DNA from: Bacteroidales bacterium UBA4772
Lineage (GTDB): Bacteria > Bacteroidota > Bacteroidia > Bacteroidales > VadinHA17
DNA: 64,000 bases
Reading direction: 5' to 3'
Assembly (NCBI GenBank): GCA_002403305.1
Contig: DHHM01000003.1
Location: forward strand, 6,074-70,073
The notes under the pieces were generated by a model. That model was not told the DNA's origin and did no database searches. It saw only the letters and a list, made by a program, of their open reading frames with translations. Within the stretch, counting starts at the first letter, position 1; the number at the start of each line of letters is the position of its first letter. This document shows, piece by piece, positions 54,035 to 62,833 of this stretch. Both the position numbers and the translations under genes were made by a program.

Positions 54035-54907
54035 ATGGGCCGTTACACAATTGCCGACCTTGAAAAGCTTACCGGGATCATGACGGGTACCATCCGGATC
54101 TGGGAACGACGGTACCGCATTATCAAGCCGCACCGCACCGATACCAACCGGAGATGGTATGATGATGATGACCTTAAGCGGATTATTAATATCTCCATCC
54201 TGTACCGCCACGGCATCAAAATTTCAAAGATCGCCGGACTCACGGGCCCGCAGATAGTTGAACAGGTCGCCATCCTGACAAAGGACACCAGTGACTCTGA
54301 CACACAGATAGACTCTCTGATAGTAGGAATGGCCGGTTTCAATGAGAATGCCATTAATGATATTCTTCTCAAGTCAATAATTACCCGGGGATTTGAAGAG
54401 ACTTTTGAGAATGTAGTGTTCCCGTTTCTCGGGAGGGTAGGCATAATGTGGCATACCGGCTCCGTAGACATCGGGGCAGAGCACTTTGTCTCAAACATCT
54501 TCAGGAAAAGGCTTATTGCTGCCATTGACTCGCTGCCAAAGGTTGATAATCCGGACAGTAAAAGGATTATCTTATACCTCCCCGAGAATGAACTCCATGA
54601 GCTGGGGCTGCTCCTCTATACCTTCGCTGTCGTCAAAGCCGGACATAAAGCCGTTTACCTCGGACAGTCGACCCCGTTCAACACCCTGGCCGATGTGGCA
54701 GAACGCTGGCATGCGGATATTCTTATTACAGGTACGCTTACCGGACTGCCTGTCGGGAGGCCGGAGGAGTACCTCACCAGGCTGAGCAGCGCCTTCAGCA
54801 GCAAAAAAATCATCGTATCCGGTGCACTTGTCCCCGCCGCCTTGAAAAGAACATTCAGCAATGTCGTCGCGGTCACCTCCCTGAATGATCTGAAAAAACA
54901 TCTTTAA
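54035..54907 (+). CDS. MerR-B12 regulator (CarH-like light sensor candidate)
   Basis: A 290-residue regulator with a MerR helix-turn-helix (residues 3-72), a helical domain (about 85-165) and a cobalamin-binding Rossmann domain (about 175-290). The key residues of the adenosylcobalamin photoreceptor CarH are present: W139 and H140, then E149-H150 (the W-x9-EH motif of MWHTGSVDIGAEH), and the lower-ligand H188 in ENELHELG. In CarH light breaks the Co-C bond and the tetramer dissociates, freeing promoters. No carotenoid genes are in the window, so targets are unknown. It follows the fasciclin terminator. Confidence 0.88.
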   Translation: MGRYTIADLEKLTGIMTGTIRIWERRYRIIKPHRTDTNRRWYDDDDLKRIINISILYRHGIKISKIAGLTGPQIVEQVAILTKDTSDSDTQIDSLIVGMAGFNENAINDILLKSIITRGFEETFENVVFPFLGRVGIMWHTGSVDIGAEHFVSNIFRKRLIAAIDSLPKVDNPDSKRIILYLPENELHELGLLLYTFAVVKAGHKAVYLGQSTPFNTLADVAERWHADILITGTLTGLPVGRPEEYLTRLSSAFSSKKIIVSGALVPAALKRTFSNVVAVTSLNDLKKHL

Positions 54908-54917
54908 TCCGATACAA

Positions 54918-55368
54918 ATGAAAAACGTAATTACGACTCTTTTGATCGCCTCACTGATATATTTAACGACCGGTTGTGATAGGCCCAGGACTTATGACCT
55001 CACCCAATGGCCGGCAGGGGTTATACCTGGCAGCCCTGCTGAAATACCAGGCCGATGACGGCATGTGGAGACAGGTCATAGATGACCCTGAGTTCCGGAA
55101 GGAGACCTCCTCCACCGCCATGTTCACCTATGCCATGATAACCGGAGTGAAAAACGGTTGGCTCGATGAAAAAATATACGGTGCAGCGGCAAGAAAGGCC
55201 TGGCTCACCCTTGTGACATTCATCAATGATGATGGCAACCTCACGGAGGTATGCTAAGGAACCGGTACAAGCAGCGACCGCAACCACTACGTCAATCGCC
55301 GCCGAATAACGGGAGACCTCCACGGTCAGGCCCCTGTGCTCTGGTGCGCTGCTGCACTCCTCAGGTAA
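54918..55368 (+). pseudogene. GH105 (unsaturated rhamnogalacturonyl hydrolase-like) pseudogene
   Basis: The remains of a glycoside hydrolase family 105 lipoprotein. It begins normally with a lipoprotein signal (LIYLTTGCDRPRTYDLTQWP), which matches the start of such enzymes. Most of the middle is then missing. From about 55018 in another frame the C-terminal part continues with LLKYQADDGMWRQVIDDPEF, then STAMFTYAMITGVKNGWLDE, then EVC, an in-frame TAA at 55255, and GTGTSSDRNHYVNRRRITG with DLHGQAPVLWCAAALLR. An internal deletion plus a frameshift, and a nonsense codon, make it inactive. The family is inferred from remembered GH105 features. Confidence 0.75.
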
Positions 55369-55417
55369 TTCTTTAAACACATCCCTCCTCCTTGACAGAA
55401 TTGCTAACTTTGCCTTC

Positions 55418-56620
55418 ATGGAAAAACTGAACCTCTTTTTTGCGCAGATAAAGGATATCAACTGGTGGCAGAGACTGTTCAGGTGGAGGAGGCTCCGCAC
55501 CCTTAGCTTTGATGCTTATGAGGAGTTCCGAAATCTTGCCCGGGACCTTGAGAACGGACGCAAGACTTCGGATGAACTGAAAAACAGGATCACTGAGTTA
55601 TCAACCCGTAATGAAAACCTCGCACAGAAGATAAGGGATATCGAGCTCCTTGCCACACGCAAGGATGCCAGCCTCGAGGAACTTAACGGCCGGCTCAGGG
55701 AGTACTCGGGAACCATCAATGAACTGACGAAGAAAGTCACAACATTCGAAGCCACCAAGGAAGATAACGTCAGAAATTATAACGAAAATATCGCACGGCT
55801 GAACCAGACCAAGGAGAGCTTCGAGGCAGAGCGGAGAAAGCTGAACGAAGACCGGGTCAGGGAAGCCGCAGACCGCTTCGAGGCGATGAAGAGGCAGTGG
55901 GCCGAGCATGAGGCCGACGTTAAGAACACCATAATCAGAATCTGCGACTTCAACCATGTGAACTACATTGACAAGGTGCCCTTCAGGGGCAACCCCGACA
56001 ACACCATAGAGATCAGCGGCGAGTATATCATCTTTGATGCCAAGAGCCCCGCAAACGACGACCTCACAAACTTCCCCCTGTATATCAAGTCCCAGGCGGA
56101 GAACCTGAAGAAATACGCCAGCCAGGACAGCGTCAAGAAGTCGGTGTTCCTGGTCGTTCCCACAAACACCATCGATAAGCTGAAGCAACTCACCTACCGG
56201 CTTGGCGACTATGATGTGTTCGTTATAACCCGCGATTCGCTCGAGCCGGTCATCCTCTCACTGAAGAAAATCGAGGAATATGATCTCGCCGATAAACTGA
56301 GTCCCGAGGACCGCGACAGCATCTGCCGCATCATAGGCAAGTTCGCACATACCACAAAGCGGAGAATACAGGTCGACCAGTTCTTCCAGAAGGAGTTTAT
56401 CGATCTCGTCCTGAAGAGCGAAAAGGACCTGCCGGAGGAGATTCAGAAACAGGTCATCGAGTTCGAGAAGTCGGAGAAACTCAACCCTCCCACCGAGAAG
56501 AGAGCAAAGATCATCTCTATAGATGATCTGCAGAAGAAGAGCGAGGAGATAGACGCCGAGGCCCAGGCACGAAAACTGTCCCTGCCGGGTGCGGGTGATG
56601 ATTTACAGACCGGACAGTGA
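55418..56620 (+). CDS. Coiled-coil protein with RmuC-like nuclease domain
   Basis: A 400-residue protein. Residues about 35-170 form a long coiled coil. The part from about 180 to 350 resembles the RmuC domain, with a restriction-endonuclease-like core: GEYIIFDAKSPANDDLTNFP contains the D-A-K that would bind metal, followed by LKKYASQDSVKKSVFLVVPT and RRIQVDQFFQKEFIDL. RmuC proteins limit DNA inversions and act on DNA, with the mechanism unknown. The gene ends seven bases before hydF, which suggests cotranscription. Nuclease activity is inference. Confidence 0.6.
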   Translation: MEKLNLFFAQIKDINWWQRLFRWRRLRTLSFDAYEEFRNLARDLENGRKTSDELKNRITELSTRNENLAQKIRDIELLATRKDASLEELNGRLREYSGTINELTKKVTTFEATKEDNVRNYNENIARLNQTKESFEAERRKLNEDRVREAADRFEAMKRQWAEHEADVKNTIIRICDFNHVNYIDKVPFRGNPDNTIEISGEYIIFDAKSPANDDLTNFPLYIKSQAENLKKYASQDSVKKSVFLVVPTNTIDKLKQLTYRLGDYDVFVITRDSLEPVILSLKKIEEYDLADKLSPEDRDSICRIIGKFAHTTKRRIQVDQFFQKEFIDLVLKSEKDLPEEIQKQVIEFEKSEKLNPPTEKRAKIISIDDLQKKSEEIDAEAQARKLSLPGAGDDLQTGQ

Positions 56621-56627
56621 CTACAGC

Positions 56628-57863
56628 ATGACATCCAGAGGAAGAGATACAAAACCCCATGTGGGGATATTCGGCAGACGCAACGTCGGCAAGAGCTCGC
56701 TCATCAATGCATTGGTGGGACAGGATATTGCAATCGTCTCAGAGATAGCCGGAACCACTACCGATCCGGTGAAAAAGAGCATTGAGATACACGGTATCGG
56801 CCCGCTCATATTCATCGATACAGCAGGCATCGATGACACGGGTGACCTTGGACGGCTACGTATCAGAAAATCGATGGCGACACTTAAACTTATTGACCTT
56901 GCTATCCTGGTACTGTCGGATAACAGGTTCGACAGTTATGAGGCAGAGCTGGCGCAGGAGTTCAGCAAACTTGAGGTTCCTTATGTGCTTGTACATAACA
57001 AAAACGATTTAACGCCGCTTACAGACGACTTTCGCAAAGAGGTCAGAACCCGTACCGGCAAGGAATTAACCGGATATTCCGCTCTGCGGCCTGAGGAATA
57101 CAATCCTGAACTACTCAGAGTGCTTAAGGAAGCCATGCCTCCCTCAGCTCTGAAAAGCAGAGGGCTTATCGGTGATCTTGTCAGCCCGGGAGACATAATC
57201 CTTCTTGTGACTCCCATCGATATCGAGGCCCCTGAAGGAAGGATGATACTCCCGCAGGTGCAGGTCATAAGAGATACGCTTGACAACGACTGTACAGCCA
57301 TAATTCTGAAGGAGAATGAAATTGAATCCTTCCTTGGCAAAACCGGTATAAAACCCCGGCTGGTCGTAACTGACAGCCAGGCATTCGGGAAGGTTAATGC
57401 AGCAATACCACGCGACATCCCGCTGACTGGCTTCAGCATCGTGCTGGCACGGCAGAAGGGCGACTTTGAAGCTTACCTGAGGGGCACACCAAAAATTGGA
57501 GAGCTGAGAGATGGCGACAGGGTGCTGCTGCTGGAGTCATGCACTCACAACGTCTCGTGTGATGACATTGGGAGGCATAAGATACCTCGGTGGCTGACAA
57601 ACTTCACCGGCAAGAAGCTCGAGTTTGACAATGTGGCAGGACTTGACGCAATACCCCGCCCGATAGAAGAATATGCCCTGGTGATACAGTGCGGAGGATG
57701 CATGGTCACCCACAGGCAGCTCATCAACAGGCTCCGAGATCCGAAGAAACATGATGTCCCCATTACCAATTACGGCATGGCGATAGCCTGGGTTCACGGC
57801 ATCTTCCACCGCGCCACCGAACCCTTCACCGGCAAAGCCGGGAAGGCGGGTGATCTTTTGTAA
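56628..57863 (+). CDS. hydF: [FeFe]-hydrogenase maturation GTPase HydF
   Basis: HydF is the scaffold GTPase on which HydE and HydG build the 2Fe subcluster of [FeFe]-hydrogenase. The 411-residue protein has the G domain (GRRNVGKSS, DTAGI, HNKND) and the cluster-binding C-terminal region: C305-T-H307, then C355-G-G-C358, the CxH-x(47)-CxxC pattern of HydF. I chose the ATG at 56628, directly after the preceding stop. Upstream in-frame GTG and ATG codons at 56589 and 56598 lie inside the RmuC-like gene. HydE, HydG and the hydrogenase are not in this window. Confidence 0.92.
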   Translation: MTSRGRDTKPHVGIFGRRNVGKSSLINALVGQDIAIVSEIAGTTTDPVKKSIEIHGIGPLIFIDTAGIDDTGDLGRLRIRKSMATLKLIDLAILVLSDNRFDSYEAELAQEFSKLEVPYVLVHNKNDLTPLTDDFRKEVRTRTGKELTGYSALRPEEYNPELLRVLKEAMPPSALKSRGLIGDLVSPGDIILLVTPIDIEAPEGRMILPQVQVIRDTLDNDCTAIILKENEIESFLGKTGIKPRLVVTDSQAFGKVNAAIPRDIPLTGFSIVLARQKGDFEAYLRGTPKIGELRDGDRVLLLESCTHNVSCDDIGRHKIPRWLTNFTGKKLEFDNVAGLDAIPRPIEEYALVIQCGGCMVTHRQLINRLRDPKKHDVPITNYGMAIAWVHGIFHRATEPFTGKAGKAGDLL

Positions 57864-57882
57864 CCCCCGTTTCTCTGCCGAG

Positions 57883-57920
57883 AAAAGAAAAAGGCCGGTG
57901 ATCTGCTCTGACCGCCGGCC
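57883..57920 (-). terminator. Terminator for the porin-like gene (minus strand)
   Basis: Read on the minus strand, GGCCGG and CCGGCC arms (57915-57920 and 57893-57898) flank a 16-base loop and are followed by TTTTTCTTTT. It lies between the convergent hydF and porin-like genes. Confidence 0.65.
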
Positions 57921-57983
57921 ATAATCTGTCTGATCAAACGTAATACCTCTTTTGTTCTGTCTCCCGCTGATGTGCCGGAGATA

Positions 57984-59186
57984 TCAGAACGCCGAGACGA
58001 ATCCCAGGCTTGCCTTTGCGTATGGAGTGCCTGAGAAGATATATGTGCCTTCTGCCACAGCCCGCACATTCCTGCGCAGGAGATACCCAAAATGAAGAGT
58101 GGCCGACTGATAATCAAACTGATCTATCTGCGATTCAACAAGATTTACGAGCCCCGTCAGATAGTATTTGCTCATGTCACCTTTAGGTGCATATATTATC
58201 TCAGCAAACCCACCGTGGGTTTTGACATCTGTCAGATGAACCTCCTCTCCTGCATCCCAAATATCCGAATCAGTCCTCCACAGATACTGCATGTTAATCA
58301 AAAGCTTTCCGTCAATGTCAATAGCCACATCAGGTCCGTACATCTTCATTTCACTTAAGTAAGGGCCAACGGCATTGTCATCAATAACCTCCTTGCCGGT
58401 GTACCCGAAGAAGCCGACCGAAACGCTTTTGCCGATGTCCTGCTTTATACGGATCATATAGTTCTTGTACTTGTCCTTGTCAAAGAGGTACCCCTCCCCC
58501 GCTTCACCCAGACCGCTGCCATTTAGAATTTCTCCGACTATAGTTGTACCGCTCGGGAATCCCTTTTCAAACATTATCCCCCTGTCATATTTCAGATCAA
58601 CCGATGAGTTGTCAGGCTTAACTCCGTAGATTTTATAGGGTTCCAGCGTAAGCCGCAATTCGCCCTTGAAAAGAGGATCAGATGACTGGAACTGGCCGAT
58701 ATAAAAATTGATTCCGGTGTTGAAGGCATCGGCATACATGAGGAATGCGTCCTCAAGACCTGCAATCGTACCTCGTTCATTCATCAGGAAATAAAAATAG
58801 TACGACAGCTTGTCTGACAGCTCTCCTCCCGATAATACCTTAACCACAAACGGGGCTCCGAAATCAGCAGTACCTTCATTGTTGAAATTGACGGTGGCGA
58901 AGCCGTCGATCCGTATGGCCAGCGGCAGCTCCCGAAAGAGTGACAGCCTGTCATCACCCGCATTTATAAAATACCTGGGTGATTCATAATCGGTCATTCT
59001 GAACCCGGCTCCGGCATACTCGTCACCAAAGGTTTTCAAAACCGGCATCGCGGGCGAGTGACATACCTGGCAGCTGATCTGGTATTTTCTGGCAAAGGCC
59101 GGGATGGCCTCAGCCTTCGTAATCGGAATGATCAGCAGAACCATTGTAGCCAGAATGACAATCCAGGCAAATTTTGACTTTTCCAT
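57984..59186 (-). CDS. Monohaem porin-like outer-membrane protein
   Basis: A 400-residue protein with a signal peptide (IVILATMVLLIIPITKAEA), then IPAFARKYQISCQVCHSPA, which holds one CxxCH haem motif close to the mature N-terminus, and then about 330 residues of alternating hydrophobic beta-strands that end in F (LGFVSAF), as in outer-membrane beta-barrels. A haem-bearing plug at the periplasmic side of a porin would fit electron passage across the outer membrane. The pentahaem cytochrome gene ends 114 bases upstream on the same strand, so they are probably one unit. Role is inference. Confidence 0.75.
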   Translation of the reverse strand: MEKSKFAWIVILATMVLLIIPITKAEAIPAFARKYQISCQVCHSPAMPVLKTFGDEYAGAGFRMTDYESPRYFINAGDDRLSLFRELPLAIRIDGFATVNFNNEGTADFGAPFVVKVLSGGELSDKLSYYFYFLMNERGTIAGLEDAFLMYADAFNTGINFYIGQFQSSDPLFKGELRLTLEPYKIYGVKPDNSSVDLKYDRGIMFEKGFPSGTTIVGEILNGSGLGEAGEGYLFDKDKYKNYMIRIKQDIGKSVSVGFFGYTGKEVIDDNAVGPYLSEMKMYGPDVAIDIDGKLLINMQYLWRTDSDIWDAGEEVHLTDVKTHGGFAEIIYAPKGDMSKYYLTGLVNLVESQIDQFDYQSATLHFGYLLRRNVRAVAEGTYIFSGTPYAKASLGFVSAF

Positions 59187-59300
59187 ATTGCTTGTTTTAA
59201 ATATCAGGTTTTTATCATTGAATGAATTATTGTACTTGTATGATATAACCTCCGGGTATCACATTATTCTGTGAGTCCTTTATGACAGCACATGGAGGTT

Positions 59301-60677
59301 TCAGGGAAGTATTTCAACTTTTGTTGAATGGTCATTTACCGTCAGTATCGCCGACTCATCTGAGGGAACCTTCAGATAATCGGCCACAGGCTTGACGAGC
59401 AGTTGGTAATTCAGTACGGCATGCACCGTCATCTCCCCGGGGGCAGCCTCGTAAGGAATTCTGAAAGTAAACTTTTCAACCTTTGTCTCCCTCGGTCCTA
59501 TCCGGTAGTCGACTCCCTGCGAAAATGTGTTCCACTGCATTATCGTCATGTTTCCCTGCTCATCAAAATAGGGCATGCGGAATATCCTGTTCCCATAAGG
59601 GATGCCGTCACGCTGCACACCCTTGAAGTCCTTGATTTTAAGAGGTATCCCCATATCCTGATAGGCAAGGTAATCACCTGATATCGTATACTCTTCCCCC
59701 TCGAATCCCTTCTTGTCGACGTTCAGATGATACTTGTTTCCCCTTGCATCGGTGGCCTCCACATCAAGCCATGCAATACGGTCCTCAACAGAACCAGTCG
59801 GGAATTTATGTCCGGTCTTCTGGTTGAAAAGCGCCACGGTGAAGACGATGGTCTCACCGGGTTCTGCAAGGCGTATGTCTGGTTCTATCCTCAGCTCAAT
59901 TGTGCCCCTGACCTTTCCCGGGTCATGGGCACCGTGGAAGAGATGAAGACGGGCATCATCAACGGTTTTGCCCATGAGCGCCAGCTGATACGGGCCACCC
60001 TTCGGCATGTGGCAGTCCTGACAGCGCACACCCTCCGCAGCATAGGGGCCCTCTTTCCACTCCATCTGGGTGCTCTTAACCCATATTCCATAAGGATTCT
60101 GTTCATTGTGACAGTTTCCGCAGAACTCGGTGGTCCGGTGAAAATCACTCTGTACAATTTTGTGTGCAGGTGACTCTATCTCAGGCAGACGGCCGCTGTA
60201 CTTGGTCTGTCCCGGAACAATATAATAACTGAAGTTAAAGGGCGGATCAGTCTGGGCCCTCTGTATCAGGTGACACACCTCGCATGAGACTGACTCATTT
60301 GCCATGCTCTTTTCCTCAGGACGGGGAGGAGGCATCGTCCCCTCCATGTATCCCAGAGGCGTATGACAGCCGTTGCAGCCGTCAACGGGGCCCTTGAGTG
60401 AAGGGTTGACCTCAGCATGAGGCACGGCCAGGTTAAAATACTCGATCTCGTCCCAGTGATGAGTGTAGGCCTGTGACATCATGGCCTGCGACCATTGTTC
60501 ATAGATACCCGGATGACATGAACGGCACTTGAGCGCCGACTCGAAATCCTTGTAATTGTACTTGCCCTTCAGGTCCTCCTGCGGAAGGGTTCTTATCAGG
60601 GTAAATGCTGTCAGTGCCAGCAATATCGCAGCCGGAACAACAGCCAGCAAAAAAAACGGAGTGATTTTAGGTCTCAT
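59301..60677 (-). CDS. Pentahaem c-type cytochrome (c554-like)
   Basis: A 458-residue periplasmic cytochrome with an N-terminal membrane anchor or signal (FFLLAVVPAAILLALTAFTL) and five CxxCH motifs: C51RSCH, C101NGCH, C132EVCH, C186GNCH and C219QDCH. The order of motifs resembles cytochrome c554-like multihaem proteins. The C-terminal half (about 235-458) is an Ig-like beta domain without haems. Together with the haem-porin gene that follows it could form a respiratory chain reaching the cell surface. Electron acceptor and partner are unknown. Confidence 0.85.
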   Translation of the reverse strand: MRPKITPFFLLAVVPAAILLALTAFTLIRTLPQEDLKGKYNYKDFESALKCRSCHPGIYEQWSQAMMSQAYTHHWDEIEYFNLAVPHAEVNPSLKGPVDGCNGCHTPLGYMEGTMPPPRPEEKSMANESVSCEVCHLIQRAQTDPPFNFSYYIVPGQTKYSGRLPEIESPAHKIVQSDFHRTTEFCGNCHNEQNPYGIWVKSTQMEWKEGPYAAEGVRCQDCHMPKGGPYQLALMGKTVDDARLHLFHGAHDPGKVRGTIELRIEPDIRLAEPGETIVFTVALFNQKTGHKFPTGSVEDRIAWLDVEATDARGNKYHLNVDKKGFEGEEYTISGDYLAYQDMGIPLKIKDFKGVQRDGIPYGNRIFRMPYFDEQGNMTIMQWNTFSQGVDYRIGPRETKVEKFTFRIPYEAAPGEMTVHAVLNYQLLVKPVADYLKVPSDESAILTVNDHSTKVEILP

Positions 60678-60793
60678 GGTCTTGCATATTGATCCGAAAA
60701 TTTACGAAATAAATTTTAAACCCATTCGAAATTATCACATATATAATTTCCTTTTAGCCGTACATTGACCCACCGTTTGAGGGTATAAAGAGC

Positions 60794-60813
60794 CCTCCCG
60801 GTCTGTCGGGAGG
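60794..60813. terminator. Hairpin, possible terminator
   Basis: CCTCCCG (60794-60800) and CGGGAGG (60807-60813) form a perfect 7-bp stem with a 6-base loop. There is no strong T run on either side, so the terminator function is uncertain. It lies in the 447-bp gap upstream of the divergent cytochrome and ammonia-lyase genes. Confidence 0.4.
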
Positions 60814-60888
60814 ACACTGATTCTGGCCCCGGGTAAATTTCCCGGTACCGCTAAGAGCCTGCCCCGGCTGGCCGGTCAACAAGTCACA

Positions 60889-60922
60889 TTTGATGGCAGT
60901 TATATAATTATTTGTACATTTG
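60889..60922 (+). promoter_or_regulatory. Candidate promoter TTTG-N22-TACATTTG
   Basis: TTTG at 60889-60892 and TACATTTG at 60915-60922 match both boxes of the Bacteroidota primary promoter with a 22-base spacer. It would drive the ammonia-lyase gene with a leader of almost 200 bases. Nothing else is recognised in the rest of this gap. Confidence 0.5.
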
Positions 60923-61124
60923 TATGTTAATCATCGTGTCATGACCCGAAACTGGACACTGGAATACAAGATTAAAATCAACAGGTCAGGATTGTATTGA
61001 TGGCCCCTGCGCTGGTGGCCAGCTTTATGATGTCTTCCTTCAGGGGTGACCCCTCCCGCGGCCGGCAGAGCGTCTTTCTATTCTATTTTTAAAAATTCCG
61101 GTTTCATCTAAAATAACTCACATT

Positions 61125-62657
61125 ATGGATACATTAATTATAACAGGATCAGGACTCACTGTCAACGATGTTGTCAATGTCGCACGCCACGGACAGAAGA
61201 TTGAATTGCACCCCGATGCCCGTAAAAGGATACTGGAATGCCGTGCTATGCTCGAAAAGAAGATAACGGCCCATGAAATCATGTACGGTGTAAACACGGG
61301 TATCGGCGAGTTCTCCGAGATAGTGCTCGACGATAATCAGATAAAGGACTTTCAGAAATACCTTGTATACAACCATGCCGCAGGCATCGGCGATCCCGCT
61401 TCGGTAGAGACAGTGCGCGGTGCTATGCTTGGCCGCATCAATGTTCACGCTCACGGCAACTCCGGCTGCCGCCTCGAGATCACCGAGACCTATGTGGAGA
61501 TGCTCAATAAGGGTGTCACCCCCTTCGCATGCCAGAAAGGCTCAGTGGGCGCCTGCGGCGACCTGGCCCCGATGTCGCAGATAGCTCTGCTGCTGATGGG
61601 TGAAGGCAAGGCCTACTACCAGGGCGAGCTCCTCGACGGCGCCGAGGCAATGAAGAGGGCAGGCATTAAGGTGCCCGGTCTGCTCGCACGCGACGGGCTG
61701 GCAGCGATCAACGGCTCCAACATGCTCACCGCCATGAGCGCCATCTGGCTCGTTGATGCCAATAACTGGCTCAAGCAGGCCGAGATAGCAGCGGCGATGT
61801 CGCTTGAGGCCCTCAAGGCTAACATGAAGCCCTACGCTCCCCTCCTGCATGAGGCAAGAGGCTTCAAAGGCGCCATCCGCAGCGCCAACGCCATCAACAG
61901 GTGCATCTCCGGCGGCGACCTTAAGGAGGGAAGAGTTAAGTCGAAAGTGCAGGATGCCTACTCCATGAGGTCGACCCCGCAGGTCATCGGCTCCGCCCAT
62001 GATATGCTGGCCTATGCCCGCAGCCAGGTGGAGATAGAACTCAACGGTGTTGGCGACAACCCGATTTTCTTCCCCGACAAAAACCTGCAGCTCTCAGGCG
62101 CCAACTTCCAGGGTTCACCGGTGGCAGTCCCGATGGATATGGCCGGCGCCTGCATCACCATGGTGAGCGTCATGTCAGAGAGGAGGATGAACCGGCTCAA
62201 CAACCCCGCCCTGAGCGTCGGACTGCCGGCCTTCCTCACCAAAGGCGCAGGTATGTTCTCGGGATTGATGCTCAGCCAGTATACAGCTGACATGATGATT
62301 GTTGAACAGCGCATACTGTCCGCCCCGGCATCTGTACAGTCGATACCCGCAGCAGCCGACCAGGAGGACTTTGTCTCCATGGGCATGAACACAGCCATCA
62401 AGAACAACCAGATCCTGGATAATGCCTACGGAATCCTTGGCATTGAGTTCATGGCAGCAGCACAGGCGCTGGATTTCAGGAAAGAGGAATACGGTTTCGG
62501 CACGGGCGTTCAGAAAGCCAAGGATGTCATCCGCAAACATGTTGAGTTCCTCGACATAGACCGCCCGCTCTATGATGATCACACCACCATGAAGGCACTC
62601 GTAAAATCATGCGAGATACTGCATGCTGTTGAGAGCGAGGTGGGCAGCCTGGACTAG
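61125..62657 (+). CDS. Aromatic amino acid ammonia-lyase (HAL/PAL family)
   Basis: A 510-residue enzyme of the MIO-dependent lyase family, which removes ammonia from His, Phe or Tyr. Landmarks are MYGVNTGIGEFSEIVL, the active-site His in KYLVYNHAAGIGD, GLAAINGSNMLTAM, SLEALKANMKPY, QDAYSMRSTPQVIG and ELNGVGDNPIFF. The MIO-forming triad reads A143-C144-G145 (GSVGACGDLAPMSQ), with Cys in place of the usual Ser. The histidine in the substrate pocket favours His or Tyr, but no other hut genes are present, so substrate is open and an aminomutase is possible. Confidence 0.88.
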   Translation: MDTLIITGSGLTVNDVVNVARHGQKIELHPDARKRILECRAMLEKKITAHEIMYGVNTGIGEFSEIVLDDNQIKDFQKYLVYNHAAGIGDPASVETVRGAMLGRINVHAHGNSGCRLEITETYVEMLNKGVTPFACQKGSVGACGDLAPMSQIALLLMGEGKAYYQGELLDGAEAMKRAGIKVPGLLARDGLAAINGSNMLTAMSAIWLVDANNWLKQAEIAAAMSLEALKANMKPYAPLLHEARGFKGAIRSANAINRCISGGDLKEGRVKSKVQDAYSMRSTPQVIGSAHDMLAYARSQVEIELNGVGDNPIFFPDKNLQLSGANFQGSPVAVPMDMAGACITMVSVMSERRMNRLNNPALSVGLPAFLTKGAGMFSGLMLSQYTADMMIVEQRILSAPASVQSIPAAADQEDFVSMGMNTAIKNNQILDNAYGILGIEFMAAAQALDFRKEEYGFGTGVQKAKDVIRKHVEFLDIDRPLYDDHTTMKALVKSCEILHAVESEVGSLD

Positions 62658-62693
62658 GAAGCCTGCAGTCAGCAGTTGAGGGGGGAGCGTTAA

Positions 62694-62716
62694 TAAATGA
62701 CCCGGTGGGTCATTTA
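62694..62716. repeat. Perfect 10-bp palindrome with 3-base loop
   Basis: TAAATGACCC at 62694-62703 and GGGTCATTTA at 62707-62716 are exact inverted copies separated by GGT. It lies 37 bases after the ammonia-lyase stop. There is no T run, so it could be a transcript-end hairpin or an operator for the following gene. Confidence 0.6.
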
Positions 62717-62833
62717 AGCGAAGCAGCCAGCCTGCAGGGAGGGCCTAGGCAGTGGTGAGGTTAATCTGGTAACGATGCAATAATTTGCTTCCCGGGCAAG
62801 TTTTTACATTTGAAGAACCAAATAGTATCCCCG

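Noticed and set aside
55601..56188. 195-residue antisense frame in the RmuC-like gene
   Set aside because: No motif, no start signal, fully contained in a supported gene.
61542..62000. 152-residue antisense frame in the ammonia-lyase gene
   Set aside because: Fully antisense to a conserved enzyme, composition typical of a shadow.
61125..62657. Assignment of the lyase as hutH in a histidine-utilisation operon
   Set aside because: No hutU, hutI or formimidoyl-transferase gene is in the neighbourhood and the MIO triad differs, so the substrate is left open.
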